Notes: a model not told the origin generated them from the letters alone. A stretch of 64,000 nt of DNA from Phorcus lineatus (GCA_921293015.1 OV121095.1:36491484-36555483), one strand, 5' to 3'. Positions 22,350 to 35,242 are shown, numbered from the stretch's first letter. Numbers and translations are program-made.

Positions 22350-22655
22350 GAGGCTCAGCAATCCTGTTTACCGTCAATCTCACATTCACATGAAATAACT
22401 ACATGTTTGTAGAATGTTTATAACTATTAGTCCACTATGATATCGTTATATTTAGGATCACACTATCTGCAGTATCACATCGCATAGTGTGATATAAAAT
22501 ATTAGTTGGAAGAGAGACTCAGCTATTCTGTTTACTGTAAACAGCAATAAACTTTCGAATATATATGTACGTAATGTATTATAACTAACAGCCTATTGTA
22601 GCATGGTTACATTTGGAATCAAACCATCTGCAATTTTACATCTCCAATACATATA
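22350..22655. repeat. Diverged direct duplication, unit about 160 bp
   Basis: Blocks GGCTCAGCAATCCTGTTTAC, ATAACTATTAGTCCACTATG and GGATCACACTATCTGCAGT at 22350-22480 return as GACTCAGCTATTCTGTTTAC, ATAACTAACAGCCTATTGTA and GGAATCAAACCATCTGCAAT at 22515-22640. No gene is seen in 21440-23200 apart from this. Confidence 0.6.
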
Positions 22656-23202
22656 TTATAACAATGTTACATTTCTTCACTACCTAAAAGGCATGTTTTT
22701 CTAATACCTGACTATTGTCCAGACCGTGATAACGAATAAAAGCAAGCATATCACATTCTAGCATGATCAATATAAAAATATGTGGAAATGGATGGAACTC
22801 CTCAAGTTTAACTTGATTTTATTTTCTTACTTTGCGTTTTGGGAAATTGCTTTCAAGATACTTTTTCCTTACCGAATTACAGAATTTAAATGCGATGCTT
22901 TTGGGCATAAGACTAAACAGTAAAACAATTTAGATTTCTTTAATGACTTCCCGACAAGTTTCTATCTATGAAATATGGATTATCCTATGAATTTGAAATA
23001 ATTGTGCACATTAACAAACTGATTTTCAAAAAAGGTATACCAAATACCGACTTATCATGTTTTTTAACAATATAAAATCATTCTAGCTTGTTCCCTACAA
23101 ATTCAACCATACAAACTACACAGTAGTATTTAATAGACGTTATGGTGACTAGTATTTTAATCATGCTTCACTACATATTGAATATGTCGACTTCTAAACA
23201 AC

Positions 23203-23450
23203 AATAAATAGTATATGTAAAGATAACTGGTATAAAATGTAACATTTGTTTTAAACTGCATTTATTTCCATAGAGTAAAAAAAAAGGGGGGGGGGGGGTT
23301 ATAAACAGGATTGCCCCTAGATAAATAGTGCTATAAGTATATGTAAAGAAAACTGGTAAAAAGTGTATGAATTAATTCAAACTGCATTTGTTTCCAGATG
23401 GTACCGGAAAGGGGATTTACAAACAGGATTGCATCCGGATGAATATCGTT
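23203..23450. repeat. Direct duplication, unit about 130 bp, with a poly-G tract
   Basis: AGTATATGTAAAGATAACTGG ... ACAGGATTGCCCC recurs as AGTATATGTAAAGAAAACTGG ... ACAGGATTGCATCC. The first copy carries a run of A then G at 23278-23299 that the second lacks. Confidence 0.7.
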
Positions 23451-23459
23451 ACCCGTGTA

Positions 23460-25035
23460 TGAATTGCAGAATATATTTCTTTAACTAAAGAGCTATTTGA
23501 TACCAAGCATATGAAATTTTCTTGTTATTTCTAGGAATATAAGATGAAATATGCATTTCAGTGCCTTTGAAACAAATTTCATTAACAATACTCAATCTAA
23601 ATGAACGACTTAAAAACGATTAATCACGAATTAACAATAACGAGTTAAATGTATGAAATATCTTTTGGACATTAGTAAAGTCCAGTTAGAAAAAGAACTG
23701 ACCATTTCGAAATGGCCCAGGGTTGATACAGACGCTGACCTAAACGTGCATGACCACCTGTATAGCGCTTCAAGTGGCACTTAATGGAATATACTTAAGC
23801 ATAAGTGACCCAATCCTGGCTGTTAAGTGGCATGTAACAGCATATCCAAGATACACTGCTTCAGGAGACACAAATGTATCTATTTTCAGTTCAGCATATT
23901 TAGTTATGAATTATTCATATATTTGAACGTGGATTTTTAATTTTTGTTTGCTTTTTTTTGCATTTTGCACTTTTGTGCATTAGGACTAAAATTATTATGG
24001 TTAACAATACTTTTGATTTGTAATATTCTTCCAATGCTTTTTAATTTATTGTTTTCATTTTGCACGTCCATAAATATAAGGTTACAAATAATAAGGTTAT
24101 CAACATTGTTGTTTTGTAGGTATTCTTCCAAGGCGTGTTCCTTTAGGTTATATCTTCAACATTCACAAGATTTTTGTTTTGAAATTAAAATGCTCTGTAT
24201 CATCTTTGCTTTTTTGCCTTGCAATTGGTTCGATTTTTTTACTTATTTTCGTGATGACCTTATATTACCAGAGAAAAAAATTGCTATAGTGCCTTGAAGA
24301 AGCTTTGCCATATTTACTAATAAAACGATAAAAATAAGTGGTTCGTAAGTGTCTTTTTTTACATAAAATGGTATGCATTTCAACCAATTGCTATGACAAA
24401 GTACATATATTTATATAACTCTGACATCTCTATACGTATATCTCTATACGTAACAACAAATAAGATTGATGTTTATATATATAGAAATAACGCTTACGAT
24501 GCAAGAATAGTTATACATTTATGAAACATCCTTCTGAAAATATTCTTGCATCCATGTAAAGTTGAATAATAATGTGATATATTATATAAAATAATAATTG
24601 TAAACTTGACCTTTAAATATTTACACTTGAATACGTTTTTCATGTTATGTCAAATAAAACACTTTACTCCATTTATTTAGTTTTCCCTTACAATGTGACC
24701 TCCGTCGTTTCAAAGTGATAAAACGGAAGCCAAACAAAATATCACAATCCTCCATTCATTTAGCCAATACATGATTCACATAAGGTTGCAGTGACATAAA
24801 GTTTCCCAAGTAGCAAACACTTCTTCTAGAATTATCTTTATTGAAGAAATTACACTTTACACAAACTTGTTGAAGGGTATGTAGATTGATAAGTGTAACA
24901 TTTCTCAATCAAGAAAAAATTACAATTATTTGTATTCTTACATTGTTTGCTATTGCCGTATACCAGTAACATACGAAGTGAATTATATACACAAGTTTTG
25001 TCCATTTCGTTTAAAGAGGGTATGTTTCTATGGAC
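23460..25035. other. No gene seen
   Basis: A+T-rich. The open frame at 23944-24297 is low-complexity Phe/Leu/Cys-rich and has no exon boundaries. A short tandem ATCTCTATACGT repeat sits at 24428-24452. Confidence 0.35.
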
Positions 25036-25038
25036 AGG

Positions 25039-25112
25039 AGTGGTGGGCCAGTTGGTTAGTTGTTGGTACATCGGTACCAAGGGTATGGGTTCCAATCCTC
25101 CAAAGGACTCAA
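25039..25112 (+). repeat. tRNA-derived SINE head
   Basis: TGGGCCAGTTGGTTAGTTG (A box) and GGGTTCCAATCC (B box) are spaced like a tRNA gene. Stems are incomplete and A-rich sequence follows, suggesting a SINE fragment. Confidence 0.5.
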
Positions 25113-25415
25113 CCAAAAATTACAAGAATTTGTACTATTGCAGAAAGTATGATCCAAAATATAAATTAATTAATTTATCAATTAACTACCAATCGATGAC
25201 ACTCATAGCCTGTAACACATTAGTACGGGAAAACTGGACCAATATGAGACTAACTGGGCCAATACCTTACATGGAGATAGAACAGGCTATCGCTTCAAAA
25301 CTTTCATCAGTTATATCTTTCCACCATTCTCATTAACAATTTAAATTTTTATGAAAATGAACTCTTTACGATGGTGCAAGTAAGATAAAAGGAGGTTAGT
25401 TTATAAAATTATCAT

Positions 25416-25550
25416 TAACTAAGTATTTCCTTGTTGGCAAAGTTAAAGGTCTTAGGAAGGTCCGTTGTACCGACCCTCGAGCTCGACTCTCGTGTCAATA
25501 CAACGGACCTGGGAGCTGTAACTGGGCCAATACGGAAATACTTAATTAAT
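25416..25550. repeat. Short palindromic element, about 135 bp
   Basis: Outer arms TTAACTAAGTATTTCC...GGC and GCC...GGAAATACTTAATTAA pair, and an inner GGTCCGTTGTA pairs with TACAACGGACC. Whole-length folding is expected. No target duplication was clear. No gene is seen from here to 27880. Confidence 0.65.
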
Positions 25551-27888
25551 AACATAATGATATGGACAGGAAATTTCAATGCTAGTGTAATGTCATCTAT
25601 GCCTGGTTCTCTGTGTTCTTGTTCTCGTCCTCTTGTGCTTAGATGTTTTTTTCCTGGCAGGCAGTTTGGTAGACTATAGTCTGTCTTGTGTCTGTGGTGT
25701 TTTTAAGTTAGTATCAAGGAACAATCGTAAATCCAGATTTGAAAGTCAATGAAGACCTTTAAGTGCTTTGAAATAAATGTGAAAGGTCGGTTGGGTGCTC
25801 TTGCATACTGGTCGGTCAGTGGTTTTGTATTTGCTGTTGTTATATGTCCATTTATGTCTAATGGAATGGTAATATTGTTGAAAAAAAATCAGTCTGGCTA
25901 AAACTAACTGTACCTTTACTGAATGTCCGATAGACCTCGGAAATTATTACGATATTATAATATCTGAGGTATATACAAGGGGCGTTCATTAAATATTTAC
26001 TGGAACGAAACGTCGCAAAGTGACTAGTCATTCTCTACACTTGTATCTAATAGTTTTATTCAAATATTGAGTGCTTGCTTGAAGAGGTCCGTAGGTTGCT
26101 TATCAAACCATCACTTCATTTCAAAAATTACATCTAGTTTTAAGTAGATTGAGAAGAAATGCAGAAATGTCGTTTGTTGTTCCCGCAGGCAAATGACAGA
26201 GTCGCTTGTTTGAATAAAATATGTTCTTTTCAGGCGTCCATTGCTGTGTATTGAAGTAATATTGTTTGAGAAGATATTTTAAAACATCACCGACAGGTGT
26301 TTATTGTCCTTTCCCTCATTGTTCTTAGCAATTCGGATAAAATTCGTTAAATTCTCCAGATCATTGCACATATGTGCAGTTTCAAAGATAGTGTAATCGA
26401 CGCTTCGATCTACGTCTAATTCAATACAAGTAGACTTTCTGGAAATAATTCTTGATATTAATATTAGCTGGTATGACGCCCAGACCATCATAAAAGTCAA
26501 TGTTATATAGGGTTCTATAAAGCTTGATATAAAATAAAGAGATGAGAAAACTAATTTTCATTATACACATGTATATCTGTCAACCTAAACATTTATCCTA
26601 CATATTGATTTTAAAGACTAATTTAATGTAAGTCTTCAAAACATTCATTAAAATAAGAAGTCCGATCCACACATAAATATCTTTTCTCTTACCATTTAGT
26701 TAAGAATTCAGAGACTTTCTACCAGTATTCCACGGAATGGACACTCATTTTAACTATTCTTCTTACCAGCTTAGGAACTTGAGCAACTCTTAGCAATATT
26801 TCATCCTGTCTTTTTTCTTTCAATATAATATCTAAATTAATGTTTTCAACTTTATCAAAAACGTTAACATATTCGACAATTGTATAGAAAAGTCAAAAAA
26901 TATTTAAGCATCATGTTGTTCTTCTATATGTAATTGACGTTTACAGTATACTATAGACCAAAGAAACTTATGCCATGAAATGAAGACCTTGGAAATCATT
27001 AAGTATTGTTTTAATTCGTTTTACCCTTACAACAAAATAACATTCAAAAACGCCAAACATGTCATAATCTTAAAAAATATTCTATTAAAGTGAAATAGTA
27101 AAGGAAATGGTTTGATGATGATGACTTCTTTGTATGCAAAAATGACAATACCTTTAAATTGATTTGAAATTACTGTATATGTTATCACTTCAGTTTGTAT
27201 CATTTATAACACATGTTCACCGTTTGATGAAGGTGTTCGCATAATCATGGTATCTCTCATAATAAAGGATTAGCAATATGTCAACAATCGATTGTTTCTT
27301 AAAGTCTCTCAACGATTGTATTTTATATCAAACATTCTAGAGTCGTGTTCTTCTTGTCCTGTTATTCAGATGAAGCTTCTACAGGGAAATGACACATTTC
27401 TTAAAATAGAGAAAATCTAGAAAGTCAAGAAAAGTTTCCGGTTTCTACTAAGCACTTGTCTACCCTTACAGTTTAGATGTAACATTTCATGGGGGCGTGT
27501 ACAAATTGATGACGTTCAAAACACTCGTTGCACTTTTAAATTCGAATTTTTTTCTTCAACTTCATCTTCTAAACGACATCCTTATACTTAAGTCCATATA
27601 AGAAAAACTCAGATTTTCTATTCCAGTAAGTTTAAAGATCTTCATATAAAAGTATTACATTAAAAAACCCACATACATCTCGTTTCTTCTGCATACACTG
27701 GAACAACCAATCGTCAATCGCAATGCAGTTTAACACTAATTTTAAAAAGCATTGATTGACAACGGAAAAGTGGAATGATTGCCTCTTAGTTGTACAATTG
27801 TCCACAACAGTTTACTATTTTCTAAAACCCACTCACTAGGTAATGAAAAGAGGAAATTCCAAATACACGGTGGACTATTGTAGAAGGG

Positions 27889-28580
27889 TGAATGTATGAA
27901 TGGATGACGTATGAATGGATGATGTGTGTCTGGATGACGTATGAATGGATGACGTATGTCTGGATGACGTAGGAATGGATGACGTATGAATGGATGGTGA
28001 CGTATGAATGGATGGTGACGTATGGATGGATTACGTATATCTGGAAGACGTTTGGTTGGATGACGAATTAATGGATGACGTATAGGTGGATGACGTATGG
28101 ATTGATGACGAATTAATGGGTGACGTATGGATGGATGACGTATAAATGGATGATGTATTAAAGGATGAAGTATGGATGGTTATTGAATGAATTATTGGAT
28201 GAATGACGTATGAATGAATGACGTATAATGAATGACGTATTAATGGACGGTGACGTTGGGTTGGATAACGTATGGATGGATGACGTATTAATAGTTGACG
28301 TATGGATGGATGACGTATGGATTGATAACGCATGTATGGGTGGGTGATGTATTAAAGGATGAAGTATGGATGGTTATTGAATAGAAGACGTATGGATGGA
28401 TATATGGATGGATGACGTATGGATTGATAACGCATGTATGGGTGGGTGATGTATTAAAGGATGAAGTATGGATGGTTATTGAATAGAAGACGTATGGATG
28501 GATATATGGATTGATGACCTATGGATGGATGACGTATGAATGGATATATGGATGGATGACGTATGGATGAATGACGGACG
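27889..28580. repeat. TGACGTATGGATGGA-type minisatellite, about 15-bp unit
   Basis: Nearly 700 bp of variants of GGATGACGTATGAAT, with about twenty GACGTA cores. A higher-order duplication of about 100 bp is visible: the block with ACGCATGTATGGGTGGG at 28328 returns near 28430. Confidence 0.9.
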
Positions 28581-28958
28581 CTTGCTGGGTAAACGAGGAT
28601 TTTATTGATGATTTTCAAACTCTCTGGTTTTAACATCCTGAAACACTTACATAACAATAAATACAACCAATCAATATATGCACACACATCACTTACTAAA
28701 TACATACAAATTGATATTTATGATAAGAGCATATTTTAAGTATTAGCCTTTAATATGGCCTTTGTCTTACGAGCAAATCTTTGTGTTTGTTAGGAGGGTA
28801 ATCAACGATGACGACGACCCAAAAAACACGGAAATATATACCTGAAAGGAAATGTTGCAAAACCAAGTCTTTCTTGGAATCTTTCTTTGTTCTGAAATCC
28901 ATATGAACACATCAGAGTTTCCAGGTTATATAAAGAGCTCTCCTGATAAATACATTGT

Positions 28959-28998
28959 CAGACAGACAGACAGACAGACAGATAGACAGACAGACAGA
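28959..28998. repeat. (CAGA)n microsatellite
   Basis: About ten CAGA tetramers with one GATA interruption. Confidence 0.95.
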
Positions 28999-29604
28999 AG
29001 TATTTTATTATCAAAATGTTATGGAACATAAGGTCTCACAAACAGCTCAACCTCTAGTTCAGTATAAAAGAGGGGAAGTTTAACGTCAACCATTTGTACC
29101 CACCAAATACTGACTTTCTTGTTGTTTTTGAGTGTCTCAGTAATAAATCTAAGTCACTAAATGTCGACATCCAACTCTACTTGCTTCTACCTACGTTACT
29201 GTTACATTAAAAAATTTTCGACATTGCAATTTTGCTTTTTAACAAGGGTTACGTCGATGTCTATTTCTGTAATGATAAATGTGGGTATTTAATGAAAAGT
29301 TAGTTGGTTTTAATATCTTCAGACATGGTTTAACCTACGAACACTCAAATATGAATATTAGAATACCAATAGCTTAAATCCAAACAGTCATTGAAAAAGC
29401 AGACGTTGTAATATTGTTTTCCAGGTGTATATGTGGAGCCAATTTAGTTTCGTATGTACACGAGTGAAGAGAGACACCGATGGTTCGCAATAAAGCATTA
29501 TCAACTTTCTCAGATTCTCAATGTCTTTAAGGATCAGTGTATTTTTTCCTGAATATACACTCATTTGAATAGTATTATGTTTTATTACCCATATAATCAA
29601 TCAT

Positions 29605-29800
29605 AAGTGATGACATATTTTCAATATGAGCACATGTGCACATATCGCTTTTGCCTTTCAACGATTGTTTCATCGCGAGTTACCGTATTTCGTGGTACCG
29701 TATTTCACTCTCGCTCGGGTAATAAAAAATTCACATTCGTTTTGTAAAAGTCATATGACACAGTGTAATAATCTTTATGACTGATCAATCATATGTCTTA
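29605..29800 (+). repeat. Dispersed repeat B, copy 1
   Basis: This segment matches the reverse complement of 49010-49345. Shared blocks include GACATATTTTCAATATGAGC, AACGATTGTTTCATCGCG, TTCACTCTCGCTCGGGTAAT and AAAGTCATATGACAC. Copy 2 has an extra internal part of about 130 bp. The family is unknown. Confidence 0.75.
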
Positions 29801-30072
29801 TGGCATTTCTTTCCTCAAATTGTACTTTTGTAGTGATAATTGCTTCCTGTGAAAGGAAAGTTGGATGCTGTGGAGGCATGTATCAAGTAAAACCAATCAG
29901 ATCTACACCCTGAATCTGTGACGGAGAAGAATAACCAGGAAATTACGTACAGTGCTGATGGCAAGGTTAACACGCAACCCTTTACATGTATATGTGTTCA
30001 GGTTTGGTGAAACCTACACCTTGAAAGATCGTCCATATACTCCATTCGCTATTCCTATCGTAATAACTTGTT

Positions 30073-30181
30073 AAATGTAAATGCAAAATAAAAATTGTAT
30101 TATAAAAATCCTAAAATTAGTAAAATGTTAATGCAAAATAAAAAATGCAATTAAAAAATCCTAAAATAATGAAATTTTAAT
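30073..30181. repeat. Two-copy tandem repeat, unit about 53 bp
   Basis: TGTAAATGCAAAATAAAAATTG ... AAAAATCCTAAAAT occurs twice in a row with minor changes. Confidence 0.7.
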
Positions 30182-30432
30182 TCTTCAGATTAAATTCTAA
30201 TATCATACGATGATGCAAGATCTGATTTGTTTGTAACTGTAAATGGCGCATGCAGTATCTACTTGGTTGGTCATGTGGAACAGGAACATATCACCACTAC
30301 GTGACGTACAAAGGATGCCCTGATGTGGAATAACTATCATAACATTCGTTTCTTCTGTCAGTTGATAATAGTAAATATCTTCCGATTATTAGCTTCCCTA
30401 CACGTTTGTTTTCCTTATGAAATCTAAATAAA

Positions 30433-30434
<2 letters not shown>

Positions 30435-30520
<86 letters not shown>
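30435..30520. repeat. (CT)n microsatellite
   Basis: Forty-three uninterrupted CT dinucleotides, which create a spurious Arg-Glu repeat frame on the minus strand. Confidence 0.97.
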
Positions 30521-30525
<5 letters not shown>

Positions 30526-30828
30526 TTTGTGTCTTTGGTCACCTGACAAACTCATATTGCATTGCCTAATGGGTAATGTGTAGTCTGAAGTAGGAAAAAA
30601 ATTTAAATGAAAACTAAATGAGCGCATATATCATCCGGCCTGCCTGTACTATACTTTCATTATACACGGATGGCAGCTTCGTCGCGAGTCGACCAGATAT
30701 TATCCCACCTTTCAAGATAAATGGCAGTTAAGTTGAACATCTTTGCGCTTGTCTCAATGAAATGATCGGTATTAGAAAAAGATCGATAAATACACCAGGG
30801 GCGGTGTGCATTGCTCGTTTTGCAGTCC

Positions 30829-31105
30829 TATTAGTGATATTACACGCTGAAGCCAACAAAACGTAACACAATGTATTACCATAACAAAACTGGCTATGAA
30901 TCAATTGAAAACTATTAGTAACAACTCTGGCATAATGTAACAATTATAAACAAGTCGACCAAAATGTTACAATTTCCTCCGTATTTCACTTCTATTAGTT
31001 GATATTACGCTGAAGCTTATGAAATTCGCCACAATGCATTACCATGACAAAACGGGCACAGAATCAATCGAAATTAGTCTGGCAAATTGTACCAATTTGC
31101 AACAA
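30829..31105. repeat. Direct duplication, unit about 166 bp
   Basis: ATTAGTGATATTACACGCTG ... CAATGTATTACCATAACAAA at 30829 returns as ATTAGTTGATATTACGCTG ... CAATGCATTACCATGACAAA at 30995. The second copy abuts the CpG-rich promoter. Confidence 0.75.
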
Positions 31106-31179
31106 AACAGCTCCAATGTAACAAATTAAGACCTACTGGGTCAAAAAGTAACAATTTGCTCCCAGATCAAAAGGTAGGT

Positions 31180-31404
31180 GACAGGCGACTACAAATTGTG
31201 CGCAGCCCCTCGACTCACGAGGGTCACAGCCGTACTTCCGGTTTACATGTCAGTCTATGGCGGAAGACTGACGCGAGTGGTCCTGTAAGTCCAACCACCG
31301 ACTTAACGTGCATTTTGCTTAAAACACGGATACCTGCGTCTTTAAGCTGCATTTTGAAAACATCTTGGATACGATCTAGGCGCAGCAAGTTTCATAACTG
31401 AGAG
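31180..31404 (+). promoter_or_regulatory. CpG-rich promoter with possible first exon
   Basis: This patch is much richer in CpG than its surroundings. It contains an ETS-type ACTTCCGG at 31234-31241 and ATGGCGGAAG at 31257. An ATG at 31247 opens a frame reading MSVYGGRLTRVV for 12 codons plus two bases to the donor TCCT|GTAAGT (31284/31285). A second strong donor GAGAG|GTAAGA lies at 31404/31405. It could start the gene ending at 35239 (the phase fits) or be an untranslated exon of the CASK-like gene 18 kb downstream. Which is unresolved. Confidence 0.5.
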
Positions 31405-31409
31405 GTAAG

Positions 31410-33724
31410 AAAGAAATAACGCGGTTATTTGACCCCGGTCCTTTTCTTGGGTCCTAAGTTTACACTGCACGACCGCCGTGATCCCAAGATCACATGAAGT
31501 TAGTTTTTAATGTACAGCGTGCATTTTAAGTTTTATAACTGTCGGTGGTAGTTTGTTTACATGTCATACTTTACACGTGGCAGTTTGTATATACTTGCAC
31601 GCGAAAGCTTGTGTATTCGCTACACTTGACAGTTCAGTGATAAAGAGGTGTTAGGATGATAAGTGCTCAAAGATAAACAAAAACTTGCATGGAAAGATAT
31701 TGACTAATATTTCTGATATTTAACTTCCTTTACATACTGTAAGTATTTTGTGAATAATATTCGTCAACTTTGCACTATAAACAATGTAAACAACAATCTT
31801 TGACATGTGGTTGTACTTTATGAGCATGGAGCTTGCTGACAAACGCTATATCAGTTATCTCCCTTTGAATGAAAACTTTTAATAACAGTGTTACTTATTG
31901 CAAACAATGTTGCAGTAATGATAGGAACTTAAAATAATAATCGTATTGCTTCACCATAAATATATGTTAAGTGTAATATTTGGTGTTGGGATTGGTTATA
32001 AGTGAAATAATTCAATGTGGTTGATGTAAATAGATATTTTGTTATAATATGTAAATGTATGTCCTGTTTAGGATAACTAATGTGTGTCCTCTTCAGAATA
32101 TATATATAGATAATATGGACAAAAAAATTGGTTTTATTTTAAGAAATAATAGATTATGTAGTAAGTTGAATGCTAAAAAATCTATGTATGTAGATTCATT
32201 TTTTCATTAAAAAATAAAGGTTGGTTATACATTTCAGGAATGATTTTATATAGACTGGGATCAGAGAGCCAATTGCACATAACAGTTGATACAATGTAGT
32301 TACTCTTTAGAGAAATTAATGTCATGGTTATCATACTTTTACTTCTTAAAATCCTTAGGCAAGTCATGGTGGTCGGATTGATTTAAAAAGAACTTGCATT
32401 TAATTTGATTGTGTGTCCTATATTGATATTTCAATGTGAATCCAGAGAAATGTTTGACAGGTCACTCTATGAAGATTGTATTCGCATATATATATATATA
32501 TGTAAAGATAGTTGTCTTGTCATTTCTTGCTGTTTTGGATGAATATATGGTTGGGATCAGGATCTTAATGGGGTGATCAGGCGATCTACAGGAAATAAGG
32601 AGTGGGATGAGAATATTGAAATTCAGTGCAAGGCCACCCTTGGTGAATCGACTCCTTAGTCGTCAGTAGTAGAACCAGAGGAGAGGATGGTGTTATTAAA
32701 AGAAGCACTTAAAAGGTTAACCCTCCTGTATCAAAAAGTGAAGCCCCATACCCCAATTTAAAAATTCCCTGATCCGCTACTGCTCTGACTGCTGATATTG
32801 ATCTTAAGCTTCAATTCTTAGTAGCAAAAAAAAATTTTCATTTCGACTAAACTTTTCATACCCTACCTCCCATAAGAAACCACTAAAAACCTGAAACATT
32901 TTTGAACAAGCATTTCATTTTGTGTGGTTTAGTTTTGATGAAAGCTACATTGAAGCTGAATGAAGGACCCAGTGATTCATTGTTTCCATTAAATATTGGT
33001 AGGTTTCACTGCAGTAGATAGTCACTATGGTAGAGTGGCCTTTCCTCCTGCTGTTTTAGGCTACTAGCTGCTTGAAAGAATTACTCAGAACCTCGTAATT
33101 GTATCATTATATCTATATCTATGCTAGCCCACAGATGGGTCTATTTATTATTTGATTATCTGATGGTATTTTTAGCAACAAACACAAATCCAAAATTTGC
33201 CAGCTGTGATAAAATTTAACATTAAAATAAAATCATTCTTGCTGACCCACATCATGTGATAAAATTTTTAAAAAGGAAATGGCATAAACTGGACTGACCT
33301 AAAATGAGACCAATTATCAATTAACTCCCATCTCACTGCAGTCAAACTGAACTGCCAAGCATCTATTCATTGCAAAGTTTTCCAGCAGGGATACACATTA
33401 AATGAAGCATCACTAAGCTCATTAGATGCTTAACTGGATAGTTCTCTAGTGCGATATCATAAGTCTTCTCAAACCAGCATCAAACAGATGAGCTTATTTG
33501 ATGGAAACATTAAGAATCAATAAGATCATGGTGGGAGAGCATGATCAAGAAAATTATTCTGAAAAATTTAAATACTGAAAAAATAAAGTTTTATGTATCG
33601 TCGACCATGCTGAATCAGCTAGTTTCATGTTATGCGTTCAAAGTTTGATTCAATTTCATGCACTTCTGTTGAAATATATTTAAATGAATCGTTGCCTTAA
33701 TTGAACTTTCATCATGTTCATCTT
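31410..33724. other. Probable intron, no exon seen
   Basis: A+T-rich. A short (TA)n lies at 32489-32501. The block 32560-32720 is less A+T-rich but full of stops. No exon is supported. Confidence 0.35.
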
Positions 33725-34440
33725 AGCATGTAAAAAGGACAGTCTTATCGGGGTATTTTTTGTGGAAACAAAATTCAAGGAGGCATTCCATTTATACAAG
33801 TATGTTATTAGTATATAATTAAAAACAACCTAGTTGAAACATGTTACTAAGGGTAACCTTTTCGTTGATTTAGATTGTACAACTAGATAAATGAGAGCTC
33901 ACACTCCGTCATCCTGCTACCTCAGCGTAATTGAATCCGCTGATCGAGTTCCTTCCATATACCCTGATCTCTTTCGGACCAAATCCCTCGTTCGGCTGGC
34001 CATGCTTCATATTTGTGGCTATGCTCACCTGTTATTTTTTCAGCCAATGAAATGTCGTTCACCAAGCAGCTTGAAGCTACTAGCTTGTACTCAAAGGAAT
34101 TTTACATCCGGGTTGTGCCGCTGTTGCTGAATGCGAGTCGTCTCATTGGCTGGTTAGATTGCTAGCGATACGAGACTTTTGGCCTAAAGGAGATCAGGGT
34201 ATATGGAAGGAGCCGATCAGCGGATTCAATTACGCTGATGTAGCAGGGTGACACTCGGTAAAACAAAACAATAATAAGAAGTGAAGCCATTCATTGGAGG
34301 TACGAGCGTGAAAAGTCTAGTTACAGGAGTACAGGGCATTGTTGATAAATCTTATCATGAATCATTTGTAAATGTTTGGATATTCTATTCATACTTATAG
34401 TTTATTTTCATAATGTTATAAAGTTAGTAAAAGTACAGCA
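33725..34440 (+). repeat. Dispersed repeat C, copy 1, interrupted by a MITE
   Basis: 33725-33909 and 34251-34440 together match 51190-51560. Shared blocks include AAAAGGACAGTC, ATAAATGAGAG, GAATCATTTGTAAATGTTTGG and AGTTAGTAAAAGTAC. The 341-bp element at 33910-34250 sits in the middle of this copy only. Family unknown. Confidence 0.75.
33910..34250. mobile_element. Non-autonomous TIR element (MITE family C), 341 bp
   Basis: Inverted ends of about 80 bp: CATCCTGCTACCTCAGCGTA on the left and, in reverse complement, CACCCTGCTACATCAGCGTA on the right, continuing through GATCTC near both inner limits. A 9-bp direct repeat flanks it with one mismatch (ACACTCCGT at 33901-33909, ACACTCGGT at 34251-34259). 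The paralogous segment at 51190-51560 has a single ACATGCAGT there, an empty site. The 9-bp duplication suggests Mutator-like mobilisation. Confidence 0.88.
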
Positions 34441-35046
34441 CCATGGCAGACTTTAGCCGATAGGTCAGCCTCTTTAAGTACTTTATCTATTTGAGAACAT
34501 ATGAAATTACGTACCTTGAAAATAGGTAGCATGTTTTGAAATTAACTTTTAAGAGAAGTTAATTATATTCATTTGAGTGATTAACAGACTTGATAGCATT
34601 CCAAAATTAGAAAGTGACTCCAAAAATAAATTACAGTGAGTCTTCATGTTTGTCCATTTAAATAGTTCTGGAGTGGTACAGTTACTTACATAGCAAACAA
34701 CTGTTTTTGCATAGGTTTTCAAATAAAGCACTTTTTTTTTTATGGGAGTACATCATCAGGAAGAGATTTTCTTGTCACCTTTTTTAGATTGGATTTTCTG
34801 AGAATTTTAGCATTATTTATGTATTTCAATTTGATTAAAAAATACCTTAAAATTTTGTTAAAAAGTTTAAAAATCAATGAAAATAGTGTTACTTTGATGC
34901 TGAGTTAGAGATGAAAAACAAGAAGAAGAAGAAATGTTTACAGATTCACCGAACAAATGGCAGATGGACCAACTCCTGATAATAACATAATTCAATTTGT
35001 GTAACACTAACTTGTCCATATTTTCCTAATAATCTCCTTGCTGCAG

Positions 35047-35239
35047 GCAAATTACATTACCATACCTGGCATACAGACCATATGCATACTTACAACTATC
35101 CACATTGGTGGATGGAACATGGGTGATGCACAGTGATGGGCTTGTCATATCCCTCCCACCAGTGTGTGATATCACCAGATATCTTCAGCCCTGTGTGTCT
35201 GTCATACAATACACCCTAGTTCCATTGACCAATAAATAA
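35047..35239 (+). CDS. Terminal coding exon of an unrecognised gene
   Basis: A strong acceptor (CTCCTTGCTGCAG|) is followed by 63 open codons beginning after one base, ending TAA at 35237-35239. The peptide includes QITLPYLAYRPYAYLQLSTL, VDGTWVMHSDGLVISLPPV and CDITRYLQPCVSVIQYTLVP. Composition and codon variety look like a real protein C terminus. AATAAA overlaps the stop codon (35231-35236 and 35235-35240), giving a very short 3' UTR. The exon needs a donor in phase 2; the candidate exon at 31247-31284 has that phase and would give a 76-aa protein, but other exons may intervene. No family recognised. Confidence 0.5.
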
Positions 35240-35242
35240 AGA

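Noticed and set aside
23944-24297. 117-codon Phe/Leu-rich frame as a membrane protein
   Set aside because: T-rich DNA gives hydrophobic translation by default; no promoter, splice site or domain supports it.
28031-28705. Ser/His-rich frames at 28-28.7 kb
   Set aside because: They translate the TGACGTA minisatellite.
30424-30627. Arg-Glu repeat protein frame on the minus strand
   Set aside because: It is the translation of a (CT)n microsatellite.
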